Assembly: GCA_029531795.1 (NCBI GenBank)
Contig: JAPEIS010000002.1
Span: 558,001-622,000, forward strand
DNA length: 64,000 nucleotides
Reading direction: 5' to 3'
DNA from: Sclerotinia nivalis
Taxonomy: Eukaryota; Ascomycota; Leotiomycetes; Helotiales; Sclerotiniaceae
The position numbers and the translations under genes are program-made. Every line of letters begins with the position of its first letter. Position 1 is the first letter of the stretch. Below the pieces are notes generated by a model, which ran no database searches, was not told the DNA's origin, and worked only from the letters and a program-made list of their open reading frames with translations. This document shows positions 46,757 through 61,076 of this stretch, one piece after another.

Positions 46757-49632
46757 TTAATCTTCATAAGCATCACCATATTCCCACATACCCTGACGAT
46801 TCTGTCTAGCTTGAGTTTGACTCTCAGTTAAACTCTTAATAACATCGGCAAATCCCTTCTCCCAACCCTTCAACTTAGTTGGAACCATGCTAAGACCCAT
46901 AGCTACAACATCATTATTGATACTATCGGTCAAGTTTTGACTCTTAGCATCGAACAAAGTGACATATAAAGTTCCATCTGGAGCCGTATAATCCACATTT
47001 GCAACAAGTTCTCTACCAGCTGTGTTGTGGGTGATAAAGTCAATTGCTTCTTTCATGTAATCCTTGTTTGTAGGGAATTGAAGAAGAGTTAAAATGGCAT
47101 CCACGGCTTGTGGACGAAGCTTTTGGGTTGAGAATTGTGGTTGGGAAAGTGGTCGAAGACGTGACCAAGGAATCTTCTCGCTGTTACCATAATCGATGTA
47201 AACAACTTCTGCCTCCTTAGCAGTTCGATCATTGGAGCGTATGCGAGCACGGTACCATTGACCATCCTCGGTAAACTTGGCTGCAACAAAATCACCTGCC
47301 TTAGGAGGACCAGGAAGACCAGCTGAGTTGGATGGGTTCAAATGGAAAGACTTGAATTGAGTCATCAAAGTCTCAAGAGCCGAAGTGCCAGTACCGATGA
47401 TTTGAAGTTTTAGCTTTCCATCCTCACCAATTTCGGTAACAACAACATCTCGGTAATCCTTTTCTCTCTTGATTGGTGCGACATCATCATTGTTATCGTT
47501 GGCAGGTTGGTATTCTTCCTCTTCCTCATCTAACGATGGATCCCAATCTGCCCAGATACCCTTTCGAGCATCCTTTGCACGCTTCTCAGCTGCTAATAAT
47601 TCCTTTGAATTTCCGGATTGTTCGGCTGAATGTTGATGAACAGTGGCATAACCTTCTTCAACCAAGATTTTACCAAAGCTCTCCTTATTTATATAAAGCT
47701 CACCAATGAAGCCACCAACTTTATCAGTACTAAGTACATCGATTTCAACATCACGTTGTGATAGTCTTCTTGTAGCAAGATCGTGTGCTTCTTTACCGAA
47801 TGGTTCGCTCTTTTCGCTTGGATTTCTCGCGGATTTGGGAGCTCGAATACCAGCAAGAACAAAGTTTAATTTGATGCCTTCACGAGGGACGAGTACAACG
47901 AATCGGCCACCACTTTTGACAAAATCAACAATGGCTGGAACTTTCTTTTGTCGTTGTAACGTTCCAACATGTAATTTAGCCTTTTGGACAGTTTCGGAAG
48001 CATCGAGATATTGCTTTGCCTTGGCAGCCTTTCCAGACCACATTCCTTTCTTTTCTTCCTTAGCTTTCTCCTGTGCAGCCAAAAGTTCATCGTAATTAGG
48101 AGCTCGGTCGGTGTCGTCTCTGCGATGGCGGATTACCGACGCCCAACCTTCCTGGACTAATTGCAACCCAATATTCTTGTCATTAAGAGTAACCGTGGCA
48201 ACTTCCTTGGCATCATAATCTTCGGTGCCCGGTCTTGATCCATCAATACTAATTCGGACATGCTTTCCAATGAGGCGTTTTCGAAGGAATTCCTTGGCTT
48301 CATCTCTGAAGGGAGATTCAGATGGCTCGGTAGGTCTAGGTCCACGGATACTACTGATGTTTATGCGCTTCTCAACGCCTGCCTTGTTCTGAACATAAAT
48401 TTGATCGGCGCTAAAAATCTTGGTAACTGTTGCCTCAAGACTTCCACCTGAACCATTGTTCTTTGCAACATGGTCCTTGAAGAGACCGAGCTTGGCATGT
48501 TGTGCACGCTTTTCAGCCTCACGTAATGCCGCCATGTCTGAGCCAAGAAGTGTAGAATGAAAATCGGTACATCGTGCAAATCCAGCTTCGAGGATAAATT
48601 TGGCAATGGTTCCTTTAGGATGTATGACTGAAGCGATGAGTTGGTTTTGTGGGCTAAGTCCAAGGATATGTAATTTAACATTTCTTTGCAATAATCGTTC
48701 CTCGACGAAATGTCTTGCTTCGTTTCCGAAAGGTTCGGCAGGAGCAGTTTGTCCATTCGATGGGTTAACTCTCTCAGTAGCTGGTGCGCGGATACCAGCA
48801 ACCAAAGTCATAACTAATTATTATCAGCATTACTATTTCACTGCCTGAATTTAGCTGACCTACCTTGGATATGCTGTGTGGGAGAAACAATCAAACGCAC
48901 AAGCATTCGATCACCACTCAATACACGTTCGACCAAACCGTCGACTGTCTTTCCCTTCCAGGTATCCAAGAAGGTCTGGGAATTGCCCATATCATGTTGA
49001 ACCTCAATACCTCCACCATTGCTTTGCCATAAACCCTTGTCTTCGCTGCGTGCGGTAGCTTCGTACAAACGTAATGCGTCGAGTTGTTGAAGAGCCGATT
49101 CCGAGTCTTCTTTTCGTCCAGCATCTTCTCTCAATTTGATCCAACCTTCCTTTATCATCTCTTCAGGTAATTTGGTTCCATCGTTGAGGAAGACAAGTCC
49201 GTATTCGCGCTTAGTATTTGGAATTTGGTACAATACTTGAAACTGTACAGCCTTGCCCACTACTAATTTTCGCAAAGCATCGCGAGACTCAAAAGCAAAC
49301 GGTTCATCGCCCTCCTTTCGCAGATGTGGCGAAGTGCAATAAGCTAGGGACAAAATGCGCTCGCGATCAGGATTCTCGATAGAGGAAAGAACAAGACTGT
49401 CACCGCTCAAGACGGATTTAACTTTGGCTTGGTTGAGAATCATTTTGCTGTAATCGGATGGGGGGACGTTGGCAAGTCGTTTCTTTCCAAGGGGTGGAAT
49501 TCGAGGACTAGGAAATGGTTCAGGTAGGTTAGCAGATTCATGAGAAATCTTTGAAGTCGTTGAACTGTTAGAAGATTTGCGGTCACTATGATTGCCTGCC
49601 GCAGAGCCTATCTTGAATGTTTTGACACCCAT
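46757..49632 (-). CDS. SND1: Tudor staphylococcal nuclease (SND1/Tudor-SN)
   Basis: Exons 49632-48864 and 48813-46757 join in phase 1 across a 50-base intron, giving about 941 residues. After an N-terminal Ser-rich extension of about 70 residues come four SNase-like domains. Each is recognisable by segments such as DGTKLPEEMIKEGWIKLRED, GFARCTDFHS, GLQLVQEGWASV and KILVEEGYATV, each with an EAEKRA/AAEKRA helix after it. A C-terminal Tudor domain follows, with GDFVAAKF, WYRARI and VYIDYGNSE, then the split fifth SN domain. Family members bind and cleave RNA and act in RNA-protein granules. The gene is intact. Confidence 0.95.
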
Positions 49633-51253
49633 TTTGAATAGAAGAAGAAGAAGAAGAGGTCAACTAGGTTGTAGTTGTAATTTTGTTGAATAGAATTTAA
49701 GTAAATGAGAGTTGTTTCTCTGATTTAGGTTGTAGATCGTAGGTAGAAGAAGTCAAAGGTTTTTATGGTATGGAAGTTGAATTTCGTAAAGGACAGTACA
49801 GTAGGTACAATGTAGTTATGTTTTCGTTTAGAAGGATAGAGATATATGTGCTGTACCGGATGAAATGTAGCTTTTGAGTGGAAGTGAATCTCGAAATAGA
49901 AGTAGGATGTGCGAAATTGAAATAAACTTTCCAAATCTGGATTGTAATTATTTTCAAAGGTGAGAAGTTCTTTCTCTGTAATTGTGGTTGCTTGTTGACC
50001 ATCGAACGAATGAATTTATCATGGTCATCAACCTCTTCTTCTTCTTCTTCTTCTTCTTCTTCTTCTTCTTCTTCTTCTTCTTCATAAATTCACTCTTCTC
50101 ATCCAATGAATTTAATCCCAATTTCTTTTTTGCTTTCCAATTTGTCTATTCATAGCCTTCTTGACCTTCATTTAACTGGTGTATATTGCGGATTGCGGCA
50201 GGCAGTTCTTGTATACAGTACCTTTACAAATGCGGTGAGGGGAAGGGGGGAAGGAGGGAAGGAGAGAAGGAGGGGATGGAAATGGAATATAGTACGACTT
50301 ACATAAAAATCCAAAAAGTAATATGCGACAATTCTTTCTCTAGTAAATGTGCGGAATACAATTGTATGTTCAACGTTCAGTAAAGACTCGAATATGTAAA
50401 GTATTCAATGTCTCTTGATGAATGAATTATATGATAAAAATAGAAAGAGGTCAAGTGTTCTCTTGAAGCCTCACCACATTAGATGAGGCTACATTTTATA
50501 TAATTCCAATTACCTGTAAGGTCCCATTGAACCCTTGATGTGGGGTAGAGACATTCGGTAACTTACTAACTTATTGGTTTATGAAGCGAGAATCTGGTCA
50601 AATGGAGCTCTCATCCATGATTAAAAGTGGTCTGAAAGCTGTTCGGAAGATAGATCATACTCGAAATCTTTGGTGAACTTATTTGCGGCTGAGAGTTGAA
50701 TGTAGGTATTGTAAGATCTTATGCTATTATCATGACCGATGTTATAATTGAGCTGAGGATAGAAGATGGTTATCAATCCAATGTAGAACTATATAACAAA
50801 AATTTCATATTATCGACTCGAGGAAATACCTAGTATCTATGTACACCTTGATGACGGGGGTAACCGGAGCTTACTTGAATTTGGGCGAGGGGCAAAACAC
50901 TAGCCTCAAACACCAGTTTCAAATGATACAATATTTTCGTGGATTGAGTTGATTGAGTTGATTGATTGATTGATAGATTTGCTCTCATGGGAACCACAGT
51001 ATCAAGTTCGACTCAAGTTTGCAAATGCTATCATTATAGGTATTCGTGATCCAGCTTAATATAGTCTTCAGCTCACTTCAAATAACGGTAAATCATAGTG
51101 TTAACTTGGACACAAGTAATGGAGTAAAACGACTTGCTCTTTTGCTAGATCTGAACACAGCCGGCAACTAAGCTAAACTACTACCAATACCCCTTTTCCC
51201 ATTTTCATCATGTCATATCATTTCGTGTCATACCATTGTATGTGCTAAATCAT
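49633..51253. other. intergenic between Tudor-SN and SOD1
   Basis: No supported gene. It contains the (CTT)n tract at 50033-50083 and a short GATT repeat at about 50945-50975. The first 350 bases are the likely Tudor-SN promoter. Confidence 0.5.
50033..50083 (+). repeat. (CTT)n microsatellite
   Basis: About 17 perfect CTT units lie about 400 bases upstream of the Tudor-SN start. Length is likely to vary between strains. Confidence 0.95.
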
Positions 51254-52158
51254 TTATGCAGCAATACCAATAACACCTAAAGAAAAACATTAGTGACGTG
51301 TCAATATAAGTATCTGCAATCAAAAAATAACATACCGCAAGCTGGTCTGGTTCCGGCGTTACCGGTCTTCTTGGACTCTTCAGTCTCTCCTCTGCCGAGG
51401 TCATCGGTTCCGGAGTGGACAACAACGGTACGCTGTAATGGTTGTCAGTATTTGTATATGATGTTTTGATGGAAACACCTACTCCGATAACACTCAATGG
51501 GCCAATCAACTTAATCTGACTGTCTCCAAGAGAACCAGTGGCATTTCCTTGGGCATCAGTCTTGAAGTTTCCAAGATCACCTACATGGCGGACCTCATCG
51601 GTAGGAGCACCATGGGTTTGACCGTGTGGGTTGACTAAAGTATTGAATCAGCCTTATAATCCATTATATTTATTTCTATCCAGGACTTGGGAATCGTACA
51701 ATGAGGACCGGCAGATGTGCAACCGTTAGTGTTGTCACCGAATTGATGAACGTGCATGCCACGCTCAGCATTTGGATCGTTTCCAGAGATGTTCCATGTA
51801 ATGATAGTTGGGGAAGACTCGTCGGCTTGCTCGAAAGTAACGGTACCGGAGACCTTGGAGTCACCTCGGACGGTAGCAACTGAAAAAGATGAAAGAACGA
51901 GATTAGCACATGAAATTCATTCCGTAAGGCTGTGAAACAATGAAAGATGGAGAGGAATCCAATCTAAAATATTGTAATATTGTAAATTAGATGCTTGATT
52001 GGAGATGGTGTGCCCATCAGGGTATCCCATTGTCAATGAAAATGTGCTCAAAAGCTCTCTAGTTGGCCCCGCCATTGGTTACAACATTAAATATGCGGGG
52101 TAAGTGACGGGCGGCATAGATTGAGATATGAGATATAAAACGTACCTGCTTTAACCAT
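51254..52158 (-). CDS. SOD1: Cu/Zn superoxide dismutase
   Basis: Five exons: 52158-52146, 51879-51700, 51634-51483, 51432-51336 and 51276-51254, giving 154 residues, the standard length. The first exon encodes just MVKA. Copper and zinc ligands are in MHVHQFGD and in the FNPHGQTHG and RHVGDLGNF stretches. The active-site arginine lies in the GTRPACG region near the C-terminus, and the disulphide cysteines are in NGCTSAGPH and PACG. The enzyme dismutates superoxide in the cytosol and intermembrane space. All four introns are GT-AG and join in frame. Not disrupted. Confidence 0.97.
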
Positions 52159-55100
52159 TTTGATGAATTATTGATGAATTTGTTGATTTGAAAGTTTGGA
52201 AGTTCTTGAAGGTAATCTTTTGATGTTGTTGTCGTTTTGCAAGAAACAGTAGAATAGGAAAGAAAGAGGGGTGGGAACTGGTGGAAGGAAGCTTTGAACA
52301 TTCCAACGAAAGTGGGGTTTTTGGACATCCATCTGCATGATTATCAATTCAATAAATCACCTTGACTTCCGTCTAACACCGAACGAATCAAAGCGATGGA
52401 CTTGTGGTATAGAATCACGTGTATGTATGTAATTCGATGCGCAAGCTAGATGATGGCTAGTATCTTCGCTTTAAACTCCACAAGTTGGCCCTATTTCATT
52501 GAACTTCTAGTAAAATTTCTAATTCAAGACCAACAGTGCAATTCAAGGGTTTCAAGTGCCCTGTACATTTCACTGATGATTACAACTCATAGCTGATTTG
52601 TAGTCAAAAGGATATCATATATTCTACCGGGATCCTTCCAAATAATTACATCAATTACTGTCTATGGCCTATCCAGCAGGACCAAAAAACCAAGGTTTTA
52701 GTACGTGAAATTCCCACGATAATCTGAAAGTATAAGATAACCTTTCGAGTCGACACAGTACTACTCTGGACGCTAGATGGGCGATGACTGCTATTGGAAG
52801 TTATCATACTTTGGACCATCGCAATATAATGACATACTCAGGGCATTACAAAGCGCAAAATCTATCTCCAACCCTCGAGGATGCGAATCCTGCCTCAACG
52901 TTCTTGAAAGCGTTGAATGTTTTTGTCTTTGATGTTTGGGAATGACTGGAAAGTTTTGTCGTGTCCCGTTTGCCCCTGTTATGACGGTGCTGATGCTAAT
53001 GCTGGGGCGGGAGGGATATCATGGCGCTGGTGATGCAGAGGAGGTTTGAGAGGGTTTCTCCCCGCCTGGGTCTGTTGTAGCAGCGGGTGCCGTCGGTGTT
53101 GAGGGGAATTATGGTATTGTAACATTGTAATGGGAAGCTGGTTGGAGAAGGCAGAAATAGGGAGATTTTAGCTGAGATGGTAATTTGGCGGGCTGGAAAA
53201 ATGTAGTTTGACTATTTATGAGGTCAAATAACACTTGCCAGCCAGATTCTACTTCTGAGTTTCTTTTTTGGCATTCTTATGAACTCGAAACGTCTTCGGT
53301 AACCTCAGCAACCCTGGGCTTACTCGACTGCCTGCATATAATTATGAGCGGTAGGTATAGTAGCAATGAGCAAAATCACCATTAAAAGTGTTCAAAGCTT
53401 GTAAAGACGGTACGGTAAGTAGTCTTCCAGAATGGTACCTCTAGAGTGTTACCAACTTCAATGGTGTCACGAAAATTGACAAGGCTCTGCAACACTTCCT
53501 TAAAAGGCTTTTAAGACAGAGCCACTTGGAAAGGGTCCTATCAAAAGAAAAGAGATCCCCACAGCCCAAAAACATAGTAATATCTGACTATGCGTTGGCT
53601 CATTATGAACCAGTTCTCAAATAATCCTCCTTGTGACACGTATAGCTATAATTTATAGTATTAAAAAGATAAATGATGCTTATTCGAAATGTTTAATGGA
53701 TTGAAATGCTAAGAGATCTGAAAATAGAGTATCCGTTTTTATATTTACGATATAATTTCTTTAAATCTCTGCTTCAAAGTTCATGGTCTGATGTAAGAGT
53801 TCTGGACCGGACTCACCGCACACTCAGCGAAATCACACCAAAAATGACGATTTTTCACCTTTTTAAATCTTTATTATATATATGAAATATTAAGATAATT
53901 CATTAAATTTTGTATTTATAAAAAGATAATTAATCAAGATTTATTAAAAATTGAATAAAATATTTTTATTTATTTTTGTTTTGAAGTTATATATATTCGA
54001 AGTTAAAGAAATGAAAAAGTTCAAAAAAATCGTTTATTTTATATGGGGAAAATATGAAAAAAACGTTACACAATGAAAATTTTGAAAATTCCCAACTTTA
54101 AATACTTGTAATTTCCAATCAAAAATTATTAAAAATAAAATATATAATTTCTAAAATGTTTTGATAGTTAATTATTATATTCCAAAATTTCAATTGATTT
54201 TATTGGATATTGAAAAAGTTATTTGATATTTAATTTTATATGAGAAAATATGGTTTTTGCAGGGATTTTGTCACGAATTCGAATGGTGTGCGGTAAGTAG
54301 ATTCCAGAACTCTTACCCAACTTTAACTCTTTCATGGCATGGGATCCACGTGGTGGAGGGAATATTATTACATTAATCGAGACCCTTAACCCCTTTAAAA
54401 AAAAACCCCCCTCTTCTGGTAAGAATACAAGATTGACATCAAAAGAGTATAAGTGAAGGGCCTTCCCTCCCTCGACCAAGGAGCCGATTCATACTTTTGG
54501 GAATAACCTTACCAACAGCGGATCTCAAAATGCTATTTAAGATATTCTATCGTCATATGTGCCTTTGTCTTGCATTATAATATGCATTAGTCACAGCCCT
54601 ACCGTGAGGCTTGACTTCTTCTTTCTTTTACTGTGCCATCGTTTGATGTAATGTACAATCAATGTATGAGCGGGGCGTGGCTTGAATAGGTAACATAGAG
54701 GTTGGTTGATAAATGAATGAATGGAATGAATGAATGAATGAATGGAATGGCAAAGACAGCAAATATACCAGCATTTGAATGGCCAAGAAACCTTCGATGA
54801 ATAAATTGATTGAATTACGATCCGCCTTCAAAATACTGCATTGATAATTTAGAAAGGGCTGAATATAAACTCATTCAAAATTTCTAATCTTAGAATGATT
54901 TAGATGTATGATTACACCATTTCTTACCATATAACTTTTAAAAGAAGTGGTGGTCAATCAACCAATCAAGATTCGAGAGCTTGCGACGACAATCAGCTCC
55001 AGAACATTATCCAAAGATAAAATAAAAATAAAAAAAGGCATATACGAGTTCCCAAACAACCTCTGAATAAGACCAAAGAACATCTACATCTTTCAGTTAA

Positions 55101-55634
55101 CTCACTTAGTCACTCAGTCACTCTCTCATTTATTTAAAAGCTACAAAATATCATAATATTGAAGTATTTGGTTATCATAACACTAACCCCCCACAGCAAA
55201 ACCCGAAGGATTATACCCAGTCAAGATAGATTGATTGATTGATTGCGTTTATACGGAGACTCCGAAAACCGTATTGATTTCTCGCACATTGTCGCAAAAT
55301 CTGGGCAATCAAGCATTTTTACACGACACCGCGCATAGGCCTAAGATTGAGACGTCGACTTACGCTGATTACCTGGGAACCTCGAGGGTCGCTGAAACTC
55401 CATTAAAATCGACAGACGGGATATCTTCTCCTTGAACTCAACATCCCCAACGGCCGAATGTGCATTATCTCGACTTTCTAATTGCGCGCAGACCATGCAA
55501 ATACTCGTAAAAAAACCCCCCAACATACAACCACGATAAACTAGCTAGTCGATTCGCAGATTATTACATTTCTTGCTGTACATACAGGTCCATTCGAAAC
55601 TTCAGCCCTTGCGCAGATTTGTATTGTCGCGACT
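52159..55634. other. 3.5-kb intergenic region
   Basis: No supported gene apart from the MITE at 53796-54313. A short ATG frame at 52664 followed by a GTACGT sequence could be a lone exon but has no partner. 53640-54260 is extremely AT-rich. Repeats of GAAT are present at about 54712-54745. The final 100-200 bases are the likely leader of the RhoGEF gene. Confidence 0.5.
53796..54313. mobile_element. MITE with TA target duplication
   Basis: The left end AGAGTTCTGGACCGGACTCACCGCAC and the right end, read in reverse complement, agree over AGAGTTCTGGA, then diverge slightly and agree again at ACCGCACAC. TA flanks both ends (53794-53795 and 54314-54315). The interior of about 450 bases is extremely AT-rich and non-coding. 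The layout fits a Tc1/mariner-type miniature element. Its ends differ from those of the pogo element at 34 kb, so another transposase family mobilised it. Confidence 0.7.
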
Positions 55635-58600
55635 ATGTCCTTCCACGCAAATGGTGGCCGACGCTACGGACATGTACCTCCAGCACAATATGGTGCACCA
55701 ACGGGTCAGCCTTCAAATAATTCGAGTCAAGGCTTGCATAGGCAGTCTAGTTTTGACAATGGAGATGATGCTGCATTTTTTGATCCGGGTCATAGCGGAT
55801 ACCAGCCTGCCCCTCCATCTTCGGCGAGGGCTTCAATGCCATCAGAGGATCTATACATGTCAAATAACTCAATGAGTCCACATTCGCCTGGCAGATCATC
55901 ATTTGGCACACCTGGTAGTCCAGCTCTGTCGGGATACCAACATCAATATCAACCTTTGAACGGACCTCAATCCCCCTCACTTACCCAACAACCAGCATAT
56001 AACCCTCAGAACTTTGCCAGGTCCCAATCGCACTCACAGCCATCCCAATATCGGTCTCAACCGCAATATAGTCCGAGCCTTTCTAGCCAACATCAATTCT
56101 CAAATTCTACATCTTCCAGTCATCAGCCATATAATCCCGCAGCTTATCAACCATCGCAATATCCCACACGCGCCTCATCGACTGCTTCTGCGTACAATAA
56201 CTACAATAATTACAATAACTCGTATGCGCAGACTCCTACCTCTGCATCAGGATCCTATTGGTCCTCATCATCCCCTCCAGCGCGCGCAAGTGCCATATAT
56301 GAGAGTTACATGGATTCGCCACCTATGAGAAGTCCAAGCTATGCTACTCACTCGGCTCCATTACCACTGCCCCCGAGGCAGGTTTCGTACAATCCGCCAC
56401 CTACAGCTCCGTATCCCGTCAACGGAGACACTTTTGCTGAAGATGATTACAGGAGGAATACACAAATGCCCACATATCCAAATTTCCCCGGTGGTGTACT
56501 TCGAGAAAATTCAACTGACTCCATACCTCAAGATATCCCTCCCATTCCTCCGCCCAAACGGTCTTCGACAAACTCTTCGAATGCTCCTGTGATGAGTATG
56601 CCTGTGTCTCCTGGAACTACATTACAAAGACACCCAACACAAAGACCCTTACCTAATGCGCCAATGGAACAAAATACGGGAGATGAAGATGACTGGGGTT
56701 TAGCAATACAAGGTAAGACAGATGAAGAACTTGCCCAAGAACAAATTTTTGCAGATATTGGAGATGCCCTTGGATATTCCCACCGGAATGGAGACCTTCG
56801 GGGTGGTGAACTACATCGATATGATTCAAGAGCAACTACTGTTCATTCTGGTGCTGGCGTTGACCGTTTTCCATCTACAGCTTCTACATTACATACCGAA
56901 GAGACTATCTACGATGACTATGATGATGACGAAAGTGATTTGGAAGCTGTTGCGGGTCTCGAAGCTATGCGCATTGCGGACGAACAGGAATCCCAGGGGC
57001 TAGGTTCGGGGAGCTTAAGTTTTGGTGGACTATACGAAGGACACCTATCTTATTATGAGACAGCACACCAGGATCAATTTTCTCGTGAGGAAAGCAGTGA
57101 TAGCGACTACAAAGGTATGGATCTGGGCCTTGCTGGCGGTGGCTATGACGCACATATGTCCTATGGAGATGATTTTGCTGGGATGAGTGCAGAGCATAGC
57201 AGTGAGATGGAAGACCAGAGTCGGCCATTACCGACACCACATCAACTTGGTCGTTCTGACAGCCGTGCTCAGAGAGGTAGTTTGGGAGGAATGGCCGATT
57301 ACTCAATGCCAGGGGAGGGTGAACTTCATCCCTTTCCTGCTTTTGAAGAAGCGAGGGTTGATAACTATGGTACTGGTGGCTTAGAAAGGCCAACGTCTCA
57401 TGCTCACCGGTTGAGCTTTGACGAAGGGGACGAACATTCAATTCAATCTCGAATCTTGGATTCAAGGCAAAGTGGTAGGTCAGGAAGTGATAGCCCCACG
57501 AGAGATGAGATGCCAGATATGTTCTACCATCCAGGAATGACCCCGGGATCTTACCAAAGGCCTCTTCCGGCAGTGCCTCCAATGTCCGAAAATAGGACAC
57601 CTCAGTTACAACCAGCTGGCTCTTACCGCAACTCGCATGGGTATTCGCACTCCTACTCTTCAAGTATCGATAGTGCGAGACCTTATCCTCCTAGTGGGCC
57701 AGATGCATATGCACAAAATACACTTCAGCCTACCCTTCAATATGTTCCAAGATCATCATCACTCCATAGTCACAGCAGTACTGCACAAACAATACCTCCA
57801 GTCCGATCGAAAACAGACGCAGAGGAGCGCCAAGCCAGAGCAAAAGGTAACAGACAATCTATGCTACGGTCCGCCGCAGGATTAGATGGCTATGATGCAT
57901 CTACTCCGCAGTCACTAGGGACGCTTGATTTACCCGCCTTACCCGCCGGTCGTCGTAAGAAGTTTTCTCCTGGAAGATTATCGACAGCAGATTTCCGGAG
58001 GTGTACAGAACCATGGGCTTTGAGCGGAATCGCAGCTTGGATACGAGAAATGGCTGGCGGAGAAACTGGAGAAGGCGAATCTGACCTTCGAGTAAAAATC
58101 ATTGAAGATGGTCTCATTGCCTTATTTACTCACATGGTACCAACCATGAACACGGCCGATGCGGAGACGCTGAGCGAAAGAGTTGTAAAGTCTATGTTCG
58201 ATGCCGGGATTTTATTGAATGACGAAGAATGGGTCAAATTTGGTCAAGGCGAGGTATCTGGTGTGTTATGGCAGTTGACAGGCTCGGGCTGCTATGCGCC
58301 GAAGCTTCACGAACATGAAATAGAAGGCCGATGTTACTCGCATCACTGTACGCGCACACTGAAGAAGATTAACTTACAATCTCAGACCTTGGAACCGTCG
58401 AGAAAATCCGAGGATTGGATTACTTTCTTCAAAGTAACAAAGGAAATGCTTGGTGGTGTAACCAAGAAAGAGATCGAGCTACAGAACAATCTTCACGAAA
58501 TAGTCATGTCGGAAGATATCTATATGGACCAGATAAATGTGTTGCGCATACTATATCGAGACAATCTTGCTTCATGGCAACCTCCCATCATTGCGAAAGC

Positions 58601-61076
58601 GAAGATTAGCAAGTTCGTTACTTCCGTTTTTGGAAAAGTCGAAGCAATCAAAGATGTCAATGAAAACCATCTCCTCGCACAGTTGAAGTATAGGCAAAAA
58701 GAGCAAGGACCTTGGGTGACAGGCTTTAGCGATATTTTCAGGGAGTGGATAAGAAAGGCTAAATCGGCATATATTGAGTATGCTGCTGGATTTCCATACG
58801 CCACATATCTTGTCCGAAGAGAAGCAGATAGGAATATTCTATTCCGCCAATTTCTAGACCAAGCTAGAGATAACAAACTGTCCGGCCGTCTAGATTGGAA
58901 CACGTATTTAAAAGCACCAATCACGAGGTTGCAGCGCTATGGCCTTCTTCTCGGAACTGTTCTCAAAAATATGACCAAAGATAGCGATGAAAAGACAACT
59001 CTAGCGATCGCTATTGAAGAGATTAAAGCTGTCACATTAGAGTGTGATGCTAAGGTTGAGGAACAAAGTAGGAAGGTCGACATGATTGAGTTACAATCGA
59101 AACTGTATCTTCGCCCTGGCATGGAGCGTGTTGAGCTCAACCTGGATCATCTAGGCCGCGAGCTTCTTCACAGGGGAGATTTACAGCGTGCCGGTAATAA
59201 TCGATTTACCTGGCTAGAAACTCATGCCATCCTATTCGATCATTATTTTGTTTTGGCGAAGAGTGTCATTCACCGAGATGCCAGTGGTGCACGAAAAAAG
59301 GAAGTTTATGATGTGTCGAAACTGGTGGGTGTTCAGCAAATCTTGATCAATTGACATTACTGACCTTTGTTCTAGCCGATTCCCATGCAGCTTTTAGTTC
59401 TTGAAAGCAGCGACGATGACCCAGTGCAGAAATCCGCTGTAAAGGGTATTGGGGCTGTCACAACAACCGTTACCAAAACTGCCCCAGCAAGTGCCGCTGA
59501 AGCAAGGTTAAATCGCACTGCCACGAACGCTACTGGACTTGAGCGAATGCAAACATTAGAGCACACAAACTCTAACAATTCGGTCTCAACCACGAATTCT
59601 GTGACGCGACTTAATACCGGCAATATGAACGATAACGATGCGAAGGTGATGTATCCATTCCGTATTAAGCATCTAGGCAAAACCGAAGTTTACACCCTCT
59701 ATGCTCCATCAGCCGCAAGCCGAGATAAGTGGTGCGATAAAATAATCGAAGCAAAGACGCGTTACGCAGCGGCTCTTTTTGCGCAGAATGCTGAACCTTT
59801 CCGTCTCAAAGTTGTTGCTGACAGTGCTTTTGCCTATGACAACTCGACGATCTATCAACAAAGAGCTCTTATTTCTATCTCTGGTACACCACTAGATAGA
59901 GCCGTCAGGGAGATGGAACACAGTTATGGATCGAGACCACGACCGTCCCCGGTATGCAGAGCTCAAGTAAATTGCGCTGTATCTTTTACATCATATGGGA
60001 AACTTTTGATTGCAATTGGAACAGATTATGGGGTTTATATTTCTGAGGTATCAAATCCTCGAGAGTGGTCAAGGGTAAGCGCATCTTGTTTTTGGTTTTA
60101 ATAAACTTTAAGCTAATATTAGTAGACAATCCAAATGCCCAAAGTTACGCAAATCGCCATCCTTGAAGAATTCTCTCTATGCATCATCATTGCCGACAAA
60201 TCTCTAATTGCATATCATCTCGACGTAATCATTCCTTCGAACTTTTCTGGTAACAATACAGACACATCTCGTCGAGCACCTCAAAAACTTTCCGGCGCTC
60301 GTGACGTGTCATTCTTCGCCACAGCTCGTATGAAAGAAAGAACGCTAGTCTTCTACAGGAAAAAGGAGAGTCTTCATTCTGTTTTCAAAGTCTTAGAGCC
60401 AGTCGTTCAGAAATCATCGGAGAAAAAGTCTCGTCTATTTGGTAAACGCTTCGGTGGTAATACTGAATTTTTCCGTGAATTCGACGAATTTTATATTCCA
60501 ACCGAATGCTTTACCATCAATCTCTTTCAATCATACATCGCCATATCCACGCAGAAAGGATTTGAACTTCTAACCCTCGATAAAAAGGTCCCAATGAGTA
60601 TTCCGGATACCAAAAACCAAAATATAGCATCCATAGCCGCTCGACTCCAGGGTCAAAGACCTCTAGGCATGTTCCGACTTTCTGACGCTGAATTCCTTCT
60701 CTGCTATGCAGAATGTGGTGTATACGTCGATAAACACGGCGAAGTATCTCGATCTGTCATCATGGAATTCGTAGGGAGAGCTAAAACGGCAGCCATGTAT
60801 GGTGCATACTTGGTACTCTTCGATAGTGATTTTGTCGAAGTAAGAAATGCGGAGAATGGAAGATTGAGACAGGTTATTGCGGGTAGTGATGTAAGATGTC
60901 TTGATGCGGGTACGAATCCACAGGGTGCAGGTGCTAATTCTATGGCTACTATGAGTCCGATGGGGGGACATGGAGGCGCCATGAAGAGGACTTTGAAATT
61001 GGCGATGGCGCATCCAGAGATTGTGGGCAATCAGATTGTGTTGGAGATGGTGCTTAATGAGGGACATCTGGAGTAG
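55635..61076 (+). CDS. ROM2: Rho1 guanine nucleotide exchange factor (Rom2 class)
   Basis: Three exons: 55635-59324, 59376-60074 and 60126-61076, with GTGGGT and GTAAGC donors, giving about 1,779 residues. Residues 1-770 are low-complexity (S, P, Q, Y), with a possible proline-rich PPIPPPKRS motif near 300. A DEP domain lies around 785-900. The DH domain, around 950-1140, includes DYL/DIYMDQINVL-type helix 1 and LKAPITRLQRYGLLL, the conserved DH helix 8. A PH domain follows, and a CNH (citron) domain occupies about 1380-1750. Members load GTP on Rho1 in the cell wall integrity pathway. The long N-terminal region is likely regulatory. The gene is intact. Confidence 0.95.
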
